Source: Cyclobacteriaceae bacterium
GTDB lineage: Bacteria > Bacteroidota > Bacteroidia > Cytophagales > Cyclobacteriaceae
DNA length: 64,000 nt
Assembly: GCA_016787645.1 (NCBI GenBank)
Contig: JAEUUF010000026.1
Location: 310,001 to 374,000, forward strand
Direction of reading: 5' to 3'
The notes below the pieces were generated by a model that was not told the DNA's origin, ran no database searches, and saw only the letters and a program-made list of their open reading frames with translations. A program made the translations under genes and the position numbers. This document shows, in pieces, positions 55,070-63,913 of this stretch; positions within the stretch are counted from its first letter, which is position 1; the number at the start of each line of letters is the position of its first letter.

Positions 55070-56689
55070 ATGTCCTCCTCCGCCAAGTATATCTTCGTCA
55101 CCGGTGGCGTAACCTCCTCCCTCGGCAAGGGTATCATCTCCGCTTCCCTCGGCATGCTCCTCCAGGCCCGCGGCTTCAGCGTCACCATCCAGAAGTTCGA
55201 CCCCTACATAAACATCGACCCGGGTACCCTCAACCCCTACGAACACGGCGAATGCTTCGTTACCGACGACGGAGCGGAAACAGACCTCGATTTGGGCCAT
55301 TATGAGCGGTTTTTGAATATCCGCACCTCCCAGGCCAACAACATCACCACAGGACGCATATATAATAATGTCATCACCCGCGAACGCAAAGGCGAGTTCC
55401 TCGGCAAAACGGTCCAAGTCATCCCCCACATCACCGACGAGATCAAACGGAATATCCTCCTCCTCGGCGAAAGCGGCAAATATGACTTCATCATCACCGA
55501 AATCGGCGGCTCAGTCGGGGACATCGAATCGTTACCCTTTATCGAAGCGGTCCGCCAGGTGAGGTGGGAATTGGGATCCCACCAGTCGCTGGTCATCCAC
55601 CTTACCCTCATCCCCTACCTCAAGGCGGCAAAGGAACTGAAGACCAAACCGACCCAACACTCGGTCAAGAAACTCCTCGAAGAAGGTGTACAGCCGGACA
55701 TCCTGGTCTGCCGCACGGAAATGCCGCTACCGATGGAGATCCGCAAGAAAGTGGGCCTCTTCTGTAACGTGCAGCTCAACTCAGTCATCGAAGCCATCGA
55801 CGCTGACACGATCTACGACGTACCCATGCTCATGCGCAAAGAGAAACTCGACGAGCGCGTGATGGCCAAACTGAAAATCACTTCCCGCCACGAACCTGAA
55901 CTCGAGGATTGGAAGACCTTCCTCGGTAAACTCAAGAACCCCACAGACGAAATCCGTGTTGGCCTTGTTGGGAAATATGTATCCCTGCCGGATGCGTATA
56001 AGTCTATCGCTGAGGCGTTTATCCACGGCGGCGCAGCAAACGACTGCAAAGTGAATCTCACGTGGATCTCCTCCGAGGAAATCAACCCCGACAACGTCGC
56101 CCAAATCCTCGGTGGCCTCCACGGTGTACTCGTCGCCCCCGGTTTCGGAGAACGTGGACTCGAAGGGAAGATCGAAGCAATACGCTATGTGCGCGAAAAC
56201 AAGATTCCTTTCTTCGGCATCTGCCTCGGTATGCAATGTGCCGTGGTGGAGTTCGCCCGAAATGTCCTTGGCCTCGCCGCCAGCACCACCGAACTGGACC
56301 CCAAGACCAAGCACCCGGTCATCGATATGATGGAGGAGCAGAAGAAGATCACCACGAAAGGCGGCACGATGCGCCTGGGATCTTATGACTGCAAACTGAA
56401 GAAGGGCTCCAAGGCTGCCGCAGCCTACGACGAACTCATTATTAAAGAGCGGCATCGCCACCGCTACGAGTTCAACAACAAATACCTCGAACAGGTCGAA
56501 GAGGCCGGCCTCAAAGCCGTAGGGACCAACCCCGACAGCGGCCTCGTGGAAGTCGTTGAACTCAAAGACCACCCCTGGTTTGTCGGGGTACAATTCCACC
56601 CTGAACTCAAGAGCACCGTATTAAACCCGCACCCGCTATTTGTCAAGTTTGTTGACGCGGCGATTGCTTATAAGAAACTGAATCCCTGA
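55070..56689 (+). CDS. pyrG: CTP synthase
   Basis: 539 residues from ATG 55070, the normal family length; the upstream ATG at 55016 lies before the promoter box and is rejected. The enzyme makes CTP from UTP, ATP and glutamine. The N-terminal synthase domain opens with [15 protein letters not shown] (P-loop-like ATP site), followed by [10 protein letters not shown] and [12 protein letters not shown]. The C-terminal class I glutamine amidotransferase shows the nucleophile Cys in FFGICLGMQ and the catalytic His/Glu in GVQFHPEL. yidC begins 13 bases after its stop, so the two are probably co-transcribed. Codon use leans more strongly to C-ending codons here than in neighbours, as expected for a highly expressed gene. 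Confidence 0.98.
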   Translation: MSSSAKYIFVTGGVTSSLGKGIISASLGMLLQARGFSVTIQKFDPYINIDPGTLNPYEHGECFVTDDGAETDLDLGHYERFLNIRTSQANNITTGRIYNNVITRERKGEFLGKTVQVIPHITDEIKRNILLLGESGKYDFIITEIGGSVGDIESLPFIEAVRQVRWELGSHQSLVIHLTLIPYLKAAKELKTKPTQHSVKKLLEEGVQPDILVCRTEMPLPMEIRKKVGLFCNVQLNSVIEAIDADTIYDVPMLMRKEKLDERVMAKLKITSRHEPELEDWKTFLGKLKNPTDEIRVGLVGKYVSLPDAYKSIAEAFIHGGAANDCKVNLTWISSEEINPDNVAQILGGLHGVLVAPGFGERGLEGKIEAIRYVRENKIPFFGICLGMQCAVVEFARNVLGLAASTTELDPKTKHPVIDMMEEQKKITTKGGTMRLGSYDCKLKKGSKAAAAYDELIIKERHRHRYEFNNKYLEQVEEAGLKAVGTNPDSGLVEVVELKDHPWFVGVQFHPELKSTVLNPHPLFVKFVDAAIAYKKLNP

Positions 56690-56702
56690 TACTTAGACCT
56701 CT

Positions 56703-58496
56703 ATGGACCGCAATTCCGCCATTGGGCTTACGCTGATCGCCGTACTGCTTCTCATCTACTTCAACTTCCTGGCACCCCAGCCGCCAGTGGAAACGGGGGC
56801 ACCTGTGTCACAAACCGTGACGCCGGCCGACAGCCTGGCTGCAACCGAGAGCGCTGTGCCAATCGATACCACAGTAATCCTATCGGCACCCTTGCAGGAG
56901 GAACAGCTCAGCCGGGTTGAAACCAATGATATGGTCCTCACCTTCACCAACAAGGGGGGTGTACTCACGGAAGTGGAACTCAAGAAGTTTAAGACCTATT
57001 ACAAGCAGCCGCTGCTGCTCGTCTCCTCGAACTCCAATGGCTTCCGGTTGAACGCCACCATCGAAGGAAAAGACATTGATCTCTATTCTCTTTATTATAC
57101 GGTTGAAACCATTACCTCCGGCGACAGTACCATTGTCACATTCACGACAAACCTGGGTGAAGGAAAGCAATTGAAGAATATCTACCGGGTTCCCGGATCG
57201 GGTTATATGGTGAACTATCATTTGGCATCATCAGGGCTGGGCGCCGCCATCAATGGCGACCAACTTACCTACACGTGGACTGACTTCATCCCTCCCCAGG
57301 AAAAGGATATTAATGACAGCCGGACAAAAACCACGGTTAATTATTACACGGAGAAGGGCGACTTCGACGGGCTGAGTGATACCTCCACTGACCCACAATC
57401 CGAGTCACTGGCTGAACCCATCAAATGGGTGGGCATTCGGCAGAAGTTCTTCACCAGCGCAATCATTGCCAAAGGGGCGTTCTCTGGTGGGGAAGTCCGC
57501 ACCAGCACAAACCTTGCGGACACCACCGTTGTAAAAACGGCCAGCGTTGTCCTTCGAATTCCAAAGGCGGATGTGGTCGGCAACAAAGCAGCGTTCACCT
57601 ATTTCTTTGGACCCAACGACTACAAGGTCATCACCAAAGTCACGGAAGGCTTTGACAAGAACCTGAACCTTGGATGGCCCCCGGTTGGCTGGGTTAACAA
57701 GTATGCGATCATCCCTATCTTCCATTTCCTCGAGCAGTTCATTGGCAACTATGGGGTGATCATCATCATTCTCGTGATCATTATCAAACTGATCCTCGCC
57801 CCGTTGTCGTATAGCTCCTACCTCGGCATGGCCAAGATGCGCCTACTCAAGCCAGAGCTGGACCTGATCAAAGAAAAGAATGGGGATAACATGACCCAGA
57901 CGCAACAGGACCAGATGAAATTATACCAGCAAGCAGGGGTTAATCCGTTCAGCGGATGCATTCCATTGCTGCTGCAGATGCCAATCCTGTTTGCCATGTT
58001 CTACTTCTTCCCGGTTTCTGTAGAACTCCGCCAACAGCCATTCCTCTGGGCCGAAGATCTCTCCACCTACGACTCCATTATCAACCTTCCTTTCGTGGTC
58101 CCCTTTTACGGGAGTCACGTGAGCTTATTTGTGTTGCTGATGACAGCCAGCACCCTGGTTTACACGTGGCAGAACAACCAGATGACTTCCGTGACCGGCC
58201 CTATGAAGTCGCTTTCGTATATCATGCCGGTCGTCTTTATGTTCGTATTGAACTCATTCTCAGCAGGTTTGAGCTTCTACTACTTCGTCTCCAACCTCGT
58301 CACCTTTGCCCAGCAAGCGATCATCAAACGCTTTGTGGATGAAGACAAGATCAAGGCGGTGATGGAGGACCACAAGAAGAAGATGCTCTCTGGCGGAGGC
58401 AGCAAATCAAAATTCATGACGAAGTTGGAGGAAGCGATGAAGGCAAGCGAAGAGGCGAGAAGACAGAGTGACGAAGCGAAAAAGAAGCGTAAGTAA
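56703..58496 (+). CDS. yidC: Membrane protein insertase YidC
   Basis: 597 residues. An N-terminal transmembrane helix (about 6-24, GLTLIAVLLLIYFNFL) precedes a large periplasmic beta-domain (about 60-340), then the conserved insertase core with five membrane segments (from about 350, NYGVIIIILVIIIKLILAPLS through FAQQAIIKRFVDE). The motif NPFSGCIPLLLQMPILFAMF is typical of YidC/Oxa1. The cytoplasmic tail is rich in Lys and Glu (ASEEARRQSDEAKKKRK) and may contact ribosomes. YidC inserts proteins into the inner membrane, alone or with SecYEG. Its stop codon overlaps the first 8-bp repeat unit of the array that follows. Confidence 0.97.
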   Translation: MDRNSAIGLTLIAVLLLIYFNFLAPQPPVETGAPVSQTVTPADSLAATESAVPIDTTVILSAPLQEEQLSRVETNDMVLTFTNKGGVLTEVELKKFKTYYKQPLLLVSSNSNGFRLNATIEGKDIDLYSLYYTVETITSGDSTIVTFTTNLGEGKQLKNIYRVPGSGYMVNYHLASSGLGAAINGDQLTYTWTDFIPPQEKDINDSRTKTTVNYYTEKGDFDGLSDTSTDPQSESLAEPIKWVGIRQKFFTSAIIAKGAFSGGEVRTSTNLADTTVVKTASVVLRIPKADVVGNKAAFTYFFGPNDYKVITKVTEGFDKNLNLGWPPVGWVNKYAIIPIFHFLEQFIGNYGVIIIILVIIIKLILAPLSYSSYLGMAKMRLLKPELDLIKEKNGDNMTQTQQDQMKLYQQAGVNPFSGCIPLLLQMPILFAMFYFFPVSVELRQQPFLWAEDLSTYDSIINLPFVVPFYGSHVSLFVLLMTASTLVYTWQNNQMTSVTGPMKSLSYIMPVVFMFVLNSFSAGLSFYYFVSNLVTFAQQAIIKRFVDEDKIKAVMEDHKKKMLSGGGSKSKFMTKLEEAMKASEEARRQSDEAKKKRK

Positions 58497-58526
58497 TTCG
58501 GTGATTCGATAATTCGTTGATTCGGT
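58495..58526. repeat. Octanucleotide array, left arm, consensus GATTCGNT
   Basis: Four 8-bp units (AATTCGGT, GATTCGAT, AATTCGTT, GATTCGGT) begin inside the yidC stop codon. They are inverted relative to the array at 58554, and the two arms could pair in an RNA that runs through both. Confidence 0.8.
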
Positions 58527-58544
58527 GATGGGTATGACAATTGA

Positions 58545-58552
58545 TATATTTG
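58545..58552 (+). promoter_or_regulatory. -7 box TATATTTG for the parAB operon
   Basis: A perfect TAnnTTTG match lying in the 27-bp spacer between the two inverted octanucleotide arrays. Transcription would start at about 58558, leaving a leader made almost entirely of 8-bp repeats. Confidence 0.55.
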
Positions 58553-58553
58553 G

Positions 58554-58609
58554 AACCGAATCATCGAATTAACGAATCAACGAATCAACGAATCATCGAA
58601 TCAACAAAT
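58554..58609. repeat. Octanucleotide array, right arm, 7 units, consensus CAACGAAT
   Basis: AACCGAAT, CATCGAAT, TAACGAAT, CAACGAAT, CAACGAAT, CATCGAAT, CAACAAAT, in phase, ending four bases before the TTG start of parA. Reverse complement of the family at 58495 and 14425. Confidence 0.85.
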
Positions 58610-58613
58610 CAAC

Positions 58614-59387
58614 TTGGGTAAGATCATTGCGATAGCGAATCAAAAAGGTGGCGTGGGAAAGACCACAACGGCCATCAACCTGGCGGCCAGCCTGGCGGTT
58701 TTGGAACAAAAGACTTTGTTGCTCGATGCAGACCCACAGGCTAATTCCACTTCGGGTCTTGGCATCGACCCCAAGACCGTGAAGCTCAGCATCTATGAGT
58801 GCATGGTGGGTGAAGGTGATATTCACAAGGCCATCGTCCAGAATGAGCTCAAGTACCTGAGCGTGCTCCCTTCCCACATCGACCTCGTCGGTGCGGAAGT
58901 GGAAATGGTGAACATTGAACACCGGGAAGAACGGATGCGTACGGCGTTGGCGCAGATCAAGGATGAATATGACTTCATCATCATCGACTGCTCTCCCTCC
59001 CTTGGGCTGATCACCATCAACTCCCTTACCGCCGCCGATTCACTGATCATCCCTGTCCAGTGCGAGTACTTCGCCCTCGAAGGACTTGGCAAACTTCTGA
59101 ATACCATCAAGATTATCCAGACTCGGCTCAACCCGCAACTGGAGATTGAAGGAATCCTGTTGACCTTGTACGACTCACGCACCTCCCTCGGAAACCAGGT
59201 CGTTGAGGAGGTTCGCATGCACTTCAAGAACATCTCCTTCAAAACGATCATTCCCCGGAATGTGAAGCTGAGCGAGTCGCCCAGTTTTGGACTTCCAGTC
59301 ATCGTTCACGATGCCGAGAGCAAGGGAGCGATCGCTTATCTCAACCTGGCTCACGAGGTCGTGGACAAAAACGGCTTGAACAAATGA
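58614..59387 (+). CDS. parA: Chromosome-partitioning ATPase ParA (Soj)
   Basis: 257 residues with a TTG start. No in-frame ATG exists close upstream, and the sequence from the TTG ([20 protein letters not shown]) is the standard ParA opening. Deviant Walker [10 protein letters not shown] at 11-19, Walker A' region LLDADPQ, Walker [11 protein letters not shown]. There is no N-terminal DNA-binding domain, so this is the chromosomal short type. ParA positions replication origins with ParB. The leader is built from 8-bp repeats and has no Shine-Dalgarno, so translation initiation should be weak or controlled. parB overlaps its end (ATGA, 59384-59387). Confidence 0.96.
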   Translation: MGKIIAIANQKGGVGKTTTAINLAASLAVLEQKTLLLDADPQANSTSGLGIDPKTVKLSIYECMVGEGDIHKAIVQNELKYLSVLPSHIDLVGAEVEMVNIEHREERMRTALAQIKDEYDFIIIDCSPSLGLITINSLTAADSLIIPVQCEYFALEGLGKLLNTIKIIQTRLNPQLEIEGILLTLYDSRTSLGNQVVEEVRMHFKNISFKTIIPRNVKLSESPSFGLPVIVHDAESKGAIAYLNLAHEVVDKNGLNK

Positions 59388-60259
59388 GCAAAAAGAAAGG
59401 ACTTGGCCGCGGACTCAGCGCCCTGCTGAGCGATACGCCGGAGACCGGCAAGCTGGAAGAAGCACCCGCTCCCTCGAGCAGCCTGAGTGAAATACCCGTC
59501 AGCGAAATTGAGGTTAACCCGTACCAGCCACGAAAAGACTTCGCACCCGAAGCGCTGCAAGAACTGATCGACTCCATTAAGGTGCATGGGATTATTCAAC
59601 CCGTCACCGTACGTCGGTTAGCACGGAACCAATATCAACTGATTTCAGGCGAGCGACGCTTCCAGGCAGCAAGGCGTGCGGGATTAAAGGCGATCCCTGC
59701 CTACGTTCGTTCTGCCGATGATCAGCAGATGCTGGAGATGGCTCTCGTGGAGAACATTCAACGGGAGAATCTCAACCCGATCGAAATTGCACTCAGTTAC
59801 CAGCGCCTGCTCACGGAATGCAACCTCAAGCAAGAAGAACTGGGCGATCGCGTAGGCAAGAACCGGAGTACGGTCACCAACTATCTACGCCTCCTCAAAT
59901 TGCCCCCGGCCATACAGATTGCCCTTCGTGACAACCGGCTGACCATGGGCCACGCAAGGGCGATCATTAATATAGAGAACCCCGATTTGCAGTTGGTGAT
60001 TTTCAAACGGATTCTTTCCGATGACCTTTCGGTGCGCCAGGTGGAAGAGATGACCCGGAAACTGTCGCATCCGAAAGGAAAGACCCCATCCACCTCTCCC
60101 ACAGGCAGTTCCAGGGAGATCAACCAGTTACAAGGCAGGCTCTCCTCACATTTTGGCACGAAAGTTACGGTGAAGAGCGACGGCAAGAAGGGAGAAATCA
60201 AAATCCCCTTCCTGTCGATCCAGGATCTCAACCGGATTCTTGACCTGCTTAAAATGTAG
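59384..60259 (+). CDS. parB: Chromosome-partitioning protein ParB (CTPase, parS binding)
   Basis: 291 residues. The ParA-stimulating N-terminus ([12 protein letters not shown], 5-15) is followed by the ParB/Srx CTP-binding domain with NPYQPR (45-50), the CTP motif GERR (89-92) and ENIQR (123-127). A helix-turn-helix at about 150-172 ([18 protein letters not shown]) reads parS, and a C-terminal dimer region ends the protein. It overlaps parA by 4 bp and is followed after 2 bp by the DUF5683 gene, so all are co-translated. A parS-like palindrome exists 44 kb away at 14348; none was seen nearer. Confidence 0.97.
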   Translation: MSKKKGLGRGLSALLSDTPETGKLEEAPAPSSSLSEIPVSEIEVNPYQPRKDFAPEALQELIDSIKVHGIIQPVTVRRLARNQYQLISGERRFQAARRAGLKAIPAYVRSADDQQMLEMALVENIQRENLNPIEIALSYQRLLTECNLKQEELGDRVGKNRSTVTNYLRLLKLPPAIQIALRDNRLTMGHARAIINIENPDLQLVIFKRILSDDLSVRQVEEMTRKLSHPKGKTPSTSPTGSSREINQLQGRLSSHFGTKVTVKSDGKKGEIKIPFLSIQDLNRILDLLKM

Positions 60260-60261
60260 CC

Positions 60262-60855
60262 ATGTGGAAAATAGGGTTCATTCTTGCCATCTGCTTCGTT
60301 GAACCCGCCATTGCGCAAAAGGTGGAGGTGATCAAGGACACTACCCAGCAATCGGGAGACACATTGATCATCCGTCGTCGCGGCAAAGTGATCACCGCGG
60401 AGCAATATGCCGCCCGGTATATTCCCCGCAAGGCCCTGCTTTACTCGGCAGTCTTACCGGGCATGGGACAGGTTTATAACAAGAAGTACTGGAAACTTCC
60501 TATTGTTTATGGAGGATTCTATTTACTTACCCGGGTGGCATTCCAGTACAACGACCTCTACAATCACTACAAGCAAGAACTCTTCGCCGTGGTTCGGGAG
60601 CCCGGCTACATTCCACCGAGTGGATATACGGAATCTCAATTGCGATCGGTGACCGAATTCTACCGGCGTCAGCGGGATTTCTTTCTCATCCTTGACGGCA
60701 TGTGGTACCTCGTTCAATTGGTTGACGCCCACGTCGACGCCCACCTCCGCGACTTTGACCTTAACCCCCAGTTGAAAGTAAGCCTGGGTCCAAGCATGCA
60801 ATACAGTCCCTTCTATGGTTCAGCCCCGGGATTTGGCATTACGGTGAAATTCTGA
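60262..60855 (+). CDS. DUF5683-family protein, membrane or envelope associated
   Basis: 197 residues. A signal-like N-terminus (MWKIGFILAICFVEPAIAQ) precedes a region that reads like the DUF5683 family of Bacteroidota: RKALLYSAVLPGMGQVYNKKYWKLPIVYGG, a hydrophobic hairpin, then a long helix (DLYNHYKQELFAV, RRQRDFFLILDGMWYLV), and DAHVDAHLRDFD. The family is almost always found between parB and dapB, as here, which hints at a conserved but unknown envelope role. It is separated from parB by 2 bp and from dapB by 3 bp. No catalytic motif can be seen. Confidence 0.85.
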   Translation: MWKIGFILAICFVEPAIAQKVEVIKDTTQQSGDTLIIRRRGKVITAEQYAARYIPRKALLYSAVLPGMGQVYNKKYWKLPIVYGGFYLLTRVAFQYNDLYNHYKQELFAVVREPGYIPPSGYTESQLRSVTEFYRRQRDFFLILDGMWYLVQLVDAHVDAHLRDFDLNPQLKVSLGPSMQYSPFYGSAPGFGITVKF

Positions 60856-60858
60856 TTC

Positions 60859-61566
60859 ATGAAGATTCTTCTGATCGGCTATGGCAAGATGGGCAAGGCA
60901 ATTGAGGCCGTTGCCAAATCGCGCTCGCACGAAATAGCCATTCTGGACCCTGTAGCGGGTCATCACTTTGACTTTAAAAACAGTGTTGACGTTGCCATTG
61001 AGTTCACCATGCCGGAAGCGGCGCCCAAAAACATCCGGTTGTGCATCGACCACGGTATTCCTGTACTGTCTGGCACGACGGGTTGGTTGAAAGACAAAGC
61101 ATCAGTTGATAGTCATTGTCAGCATAAAAACGGAACCTTCTTTTACGCATCCAATTTCAGTTTGGGCGTCAACTTGTTTTTTCGCCTGAACGAACACTTG
61201 GCCAAGATGATGGCGTCCTTCCAAGGTTATGATGTCTCTATAGATGAGGTACACCACACCCAAAAAAAGGACGCACCCAGCGGCACGGCCATTACCCTGG
61301 CAGAAGGTATCCTGAAGCATTTACCGTTTAAAAAACAGTGGGTGAATAACGAAACCCATACACCATCGGATCTCGTTATACGATCATTCCGAGAGGACCC
61401 GATGCCGGGAACTCACACGGTCACATACCATTCTGCCGTGGATGATGTGGAGATCAAACACACTGCACATTCGCGCGAAGGTTTTGCCGTCGGAGCAGTC
61501 GCGGTGGCGGAATGGTTGCCCGGCCGGAAGGGTGTCCTGGGGATGAACGATTTCCTCACATTCTGA
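60859..61566 (+). CDS. dapB: 4-hydroxy-tetrahydrodipicolinate reductase
   Basis: 235 residues, slightly short for the family but complete. N-terminal NAD(P)-binding motif GYGKMGKA at 7-14, SGTTGW at 71-76, the His pair HHTQKKDAPSGTA (132-144) with the catalytic His and Lys137, and the substrate loop DAPSGT. It reduces the product of DapA in lysine and meso-diaminopimelate biosynthesis, so it also supplies peptidoglycan. It follows DUF5683 by 3 bp; lepB follows after 53 bp. Confidence 0.96.
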   Translation: MKILLIGYGKMGKAIEAVAKSRSHEIAILDPVAGHHFDFKNSVDVAIEFTMPEAAPKNIRLCIDHGIPVLSGTTGWLKDKASVDSHCQHKNGTFFYASNFSLGVNLFFRLNEHLAKMMASFQGYDVSIDEVHHTQKKDAPSGTAITLAEGILKHLPFKKQWVNNETHTPSDLVIRSFREDPMPGTHTVTYHSAVDDVEIKHTAHSREGFAVGAVAVAEWLPGRKGVLGMNDFLTF

Positions 61567-61619
61567 CTTCGGATTATTTTACTTTTATTTGCGGGACTTT
61601 TTAACTGCCTTAATCACCC

Positions 61620-62762
61620 ATGTCAATGAACTGGAAGTTCTGGAAATCTACCTCAGCGCCTGAAACCACCCCAAAGAAGAAGACCGTCGTCCGTGAATGG
61701 ATTGATGCCGTAACCTTCGCCGTTATCGCGGCTACCTTGATCCGCTGGCTCATCATGGAGGCCTACACGATCCCTACTCCTTCCATGGAAAACTCCATGC
61801 TGGTGGGCGATTTCCTCTTTGTCAGCAAGTTTCATTACGGAACACGCACGCCAAAAACTCCGTTGCAGATTCCGCTGACTCACCAGAAAATCTGGTTTAC
61901 TGAGATTCCTTCGTATGTTGACTGGATTCAACTTCCGCAATACCGCCTTCCGGGTTTCTCATCAGTGCATCGCGGTGACGTGGTGGTATTCAATGTGCCG
62001 CCCAAGGAACTGAATGACAATATCGATTACCCGGTCGACCTTAAGACCAATTACATCAAACGATGCATCGGCACACCCGGCGATGTCATCACCATCAAGG
62101 ACCGCCAGGTTTCTGTGAACGGCCAGGAAATGGAAAATCCTCCCAAGATGCAGTACAGTTACCTCATCTACGCGAAGGACGAAATCAATCCAAGAAACCT
62201 GGAAAAACTGGAGCTCGATCCCGACGATTACAATCTGCTGGGCCGACTGGAAGACAACCAGGTGGTGTACCAGATGTTTCTCACCAAGGATAAAGTCGAT
62301 GAACTGAAAGCCGTTCCTTACATCAGCGCAGTCACCGAAGACCATCGTACTCACGAGGGCCCGGACTTCCGGATCTTCCCTAAATCAAAAGCTAACAAAT
62401 GGAATGGTGATAATTTCGGACCGCTAACCATTCCCAAAGAAGGAATGACCATTGCGGTGAATGATTCCACGCTTGCACTTTATGGCGAAACCATCCGGCT
62501 TTATGACCATAATGATGATGCGGTGGTAAAGGACGGTAAACTGATGATCGACGGGCAGGAAGTAAAAGAATATACCTTCAAACAGGATTATTACTTCATG
62601 ATGGGAGACAACCGGCACAATTCCCTCGACTCCCGGTACTGGGGCTTTGTCCCGGAAGATCACATCGTCGGCAAAGGATTCTTCATCTGGCTCTCGATCG
62701 ATAAGTACAAGAGCTTCCTGGGCAAGATCCGCTGGAGCCGGTTCTTTAACCTGGTACGATAG
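61620..62762 (+). CDS. lepB: Signal peptidase I
   Basis: 380 residues, typical of the large Bacteroidota form. A membrane helix at about 30-46 (AVTFAVIAATLIRWLIM) leads into the catalytic Ser55 in IPTPSMENSM. The general-base Lys147 is in NYIKRCIGTPGD. The C-terminal box GDNRHNSLDSRYWGFVP is intact. A long insertion (about 165-320) between the lysine box and the C-terminal box is normal for this lineage. It removes signal peptides at the outer face of the inner membrane. The start could also be the ATG at 61626; either gives the same enzyme. Confidence 0.96.
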   Translation: MSMNWKFWKSTSAPETTPKKKTVVREWIDAVTFAVIAATLIRWLIMEAYTIPTPSMENSMLVGDFLFVSKFHYGTRTPKTPLQIPLTHQKIWFTEIPSYVDWIQLPQYRLPGFSSVHRGDVVVFNVPPKELNDNIDYPVDLKTNYIKRCIGTPGDVITIKDRQVSVNGQEMENPPKMQYSYLIYAKDEINPRNLEKLELDPDDYNLLGRLEDNQVVYQMFLTKDKVDELKAVPYISAVTEDHRTHEGPDFRIFPKSKANKWNGDNFGPLTIPKEGMTIAVNDSTLALYGETIRLYDHNDDAVVKDGKLMIDGQEVKEYTFKQDYYFMMGDNRHNSLDSRYWGFVPEDHIVGKGFFIWLSIDKYKSFLGKIRWSRFFNLVR

Positions 62763-62769
62763 AAGGGGT

Positions 62770-62790
62770 TAGTGACCGGTGACCAGTGGT
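62770..62790. repeat. Heptanucleotide array, 3 units, consensus CRGTGAC
   Basis: TAGTGAC, CGGTGAC, CAGTGGT between the convergent lepB and ung genes. A fourth locus of the CRGTRAN family. Confidence 0.6.
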
Positions 62791-62795
62791 GGCAC

Positions 62796-63464
62796 TCACC
62801 ACTCTATCTCTTTGACTCCCTTGCTTTTTAAGTATTCGTTGGTTTTACTGAAGTGTTTGTTCCCGAAGAATCCGCGGTCGGCAGAGAAAGGTGACGGGTG
62901 CGCGGACATGAGTACCAGGTGACGTGATCGGTCGATGATCTCCCCTTTCTTCTGGGCATAGGATCCCCATAGCAAGAATACAACTCCGTTCTTCTCCTCC
63001 GAGATGACACGTATCACGTTGTCGGTGAAAGTTTCCCAACCCTTGTTTTGGTGTGAGCCGGGTGAAGAAGCCCTGACCGTAAGGGTGGCATTGAGCAGCA
63101 GTACGCCTTGCTTTGCCCAACGTTCCAGGTTACCCGATGAAGGAACGGGTTTACCCAGGTCCTGCTGAATTTCTTTGAAGATATTCAATAGTGATGGAGG
63201 CATGCGCACCCCATCGCGCACGGAAAAGCACAGGCCATTGGCTTGGCCAGGGCCATGGTAGGGATCCTGTCCGATGATGACCACCTTGACCTCGTCGAAA
63301 GGGCAAGCATCAAAAGCAGCAAATATCTCCTTGCCAGGTGGATAGACGGTCTGGGTTGCATATTCGTTTCGCACGAAAGTGGTCAACTCCAAGAAGTAGG
63401 GTTTGCTGAATTCCGCTTGCAGCCGGCTTTTCCATGAGGCGTGAATTCGAACGTCGGAGGTCAT
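62796..63464 (-). CDS. ung: Uracil-DNA glycosylase, family 1
   Basis: 222 residues, normal size. The catalytic Asp67 lies in the water-activating loop GQDPYHG (65-71). The second active-site loop is HPSPFSA with His189 (most relatives have HPSPLSA). Also present are the uracil-specificity segment GLCFSV (77-82) and LLLNATLTVR. It removes uracil from DNA as the first step of base excision repair. Transcribed alone on the minus strand, convergent with lepB and divergent from apaG across a 56-bp gap. No clear -7 box was found for it. Confidence 0.97.
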   Translation of the reverse strand: MTSDVRIHASWKSRLQAEFSKPYFLELTTFVRNEYATQTVYPPGKEIFAAFDACPFDEVKVVIIGQDPYHGPGQANGLCFSVRDGVRMPPSLLNIFKEIQQDLGKPVPSSGNLERWAKQGVLLLNATLTVRASSPGSHQNKGWETFTDNVIRVISEEKNGVVFLLWGSYAQKKGEIIDRSRHLVLMSAHPSPFSADRGFFGNKHFSKTNEYLKSKGVKEIEW

Positions 63465-63507
63465 AGTGAATCGGGCCCAAATAAGGCGATAAAACGGAAA
63501 AAATTGA

Positions 63508-63515
63508 TACTTTTG
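63508..63515 (+). promoter_or_regulatory. -7 box TACTTTTG immediately before apaG
   Basis: A perfect TAnnTTTG match only 5 bases before the apaG ATG. By the SRP RNA calibration transcription would begin on the A of that ATG, giving a leaderless message. Confidence 0.5.
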
Positions 63516-63520
63516 GTCAA

Positions 63521-63907
63521 ATGGTCACGGAAATCACCAAAGGAATACGCGTTACAGTGGAAACGGAGTACCAACCGTCCTACTCCAGTCCCAGCCAACA
63601 CCATTATGTCTTCACGTATCGCATTACGATTGAAAACGGCGGGGAATTCACCATCCAACTGAAACGCCGCAAGTGGCACATCCACGATGCTGGTTTCCTT
63701 CCCCGTGAAGTGGAGGGCGAAGGCGTTGTCGGACAACAACCCGTGCTCGAACCCGGTGAGGTCCATTCGTATGTATCCGGCTGTAATCTTAAATCGGGCA
63801 TTGGAAAAATGGCGGGCACTTACCTGATGGAGCGGATTGTTGACGGAACGACTTTTCCGGTTACCATTCCTGAATTCAGCATGGTTGCCCCGATGCGCCT
63901 GAATTAA
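63521..63907 (+). CDS. apaG: ApaG domain protein
   Basis: 128 residues, the whole of a single ApaG fold (an immunoglobulin-like beta-sandwich). It begins VTEITKGIRVTVETEYQPSYSS and has the family pattern HHYVFTYRITIEN, RKWHIHDA, EVEGEGVVGQQPVLEPGE and GTYLMER. ApaG proteins are linked to cobalt/magnesium resistance in enterobacteria, but the biochemical role is unsettled. The start at 63521 matches the family and there is no ATG upstream. A methyltransferase-like gene follows 6 bases after the stop. Confidence 0.93.
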   Translation: MVTEITKGIRVTVETEYQPSYSSPSQHHYVFTYRITIENGGEFTIQLKRRKWHIHDAGFLPREVEGEGVVGQQPVLEPGEVHSYVSGCNLKSGIGKMAGTYLMERIVDGTTFPVTIPEFSMVAPMRLN

Positions 63908-63913
63908 TTACCC

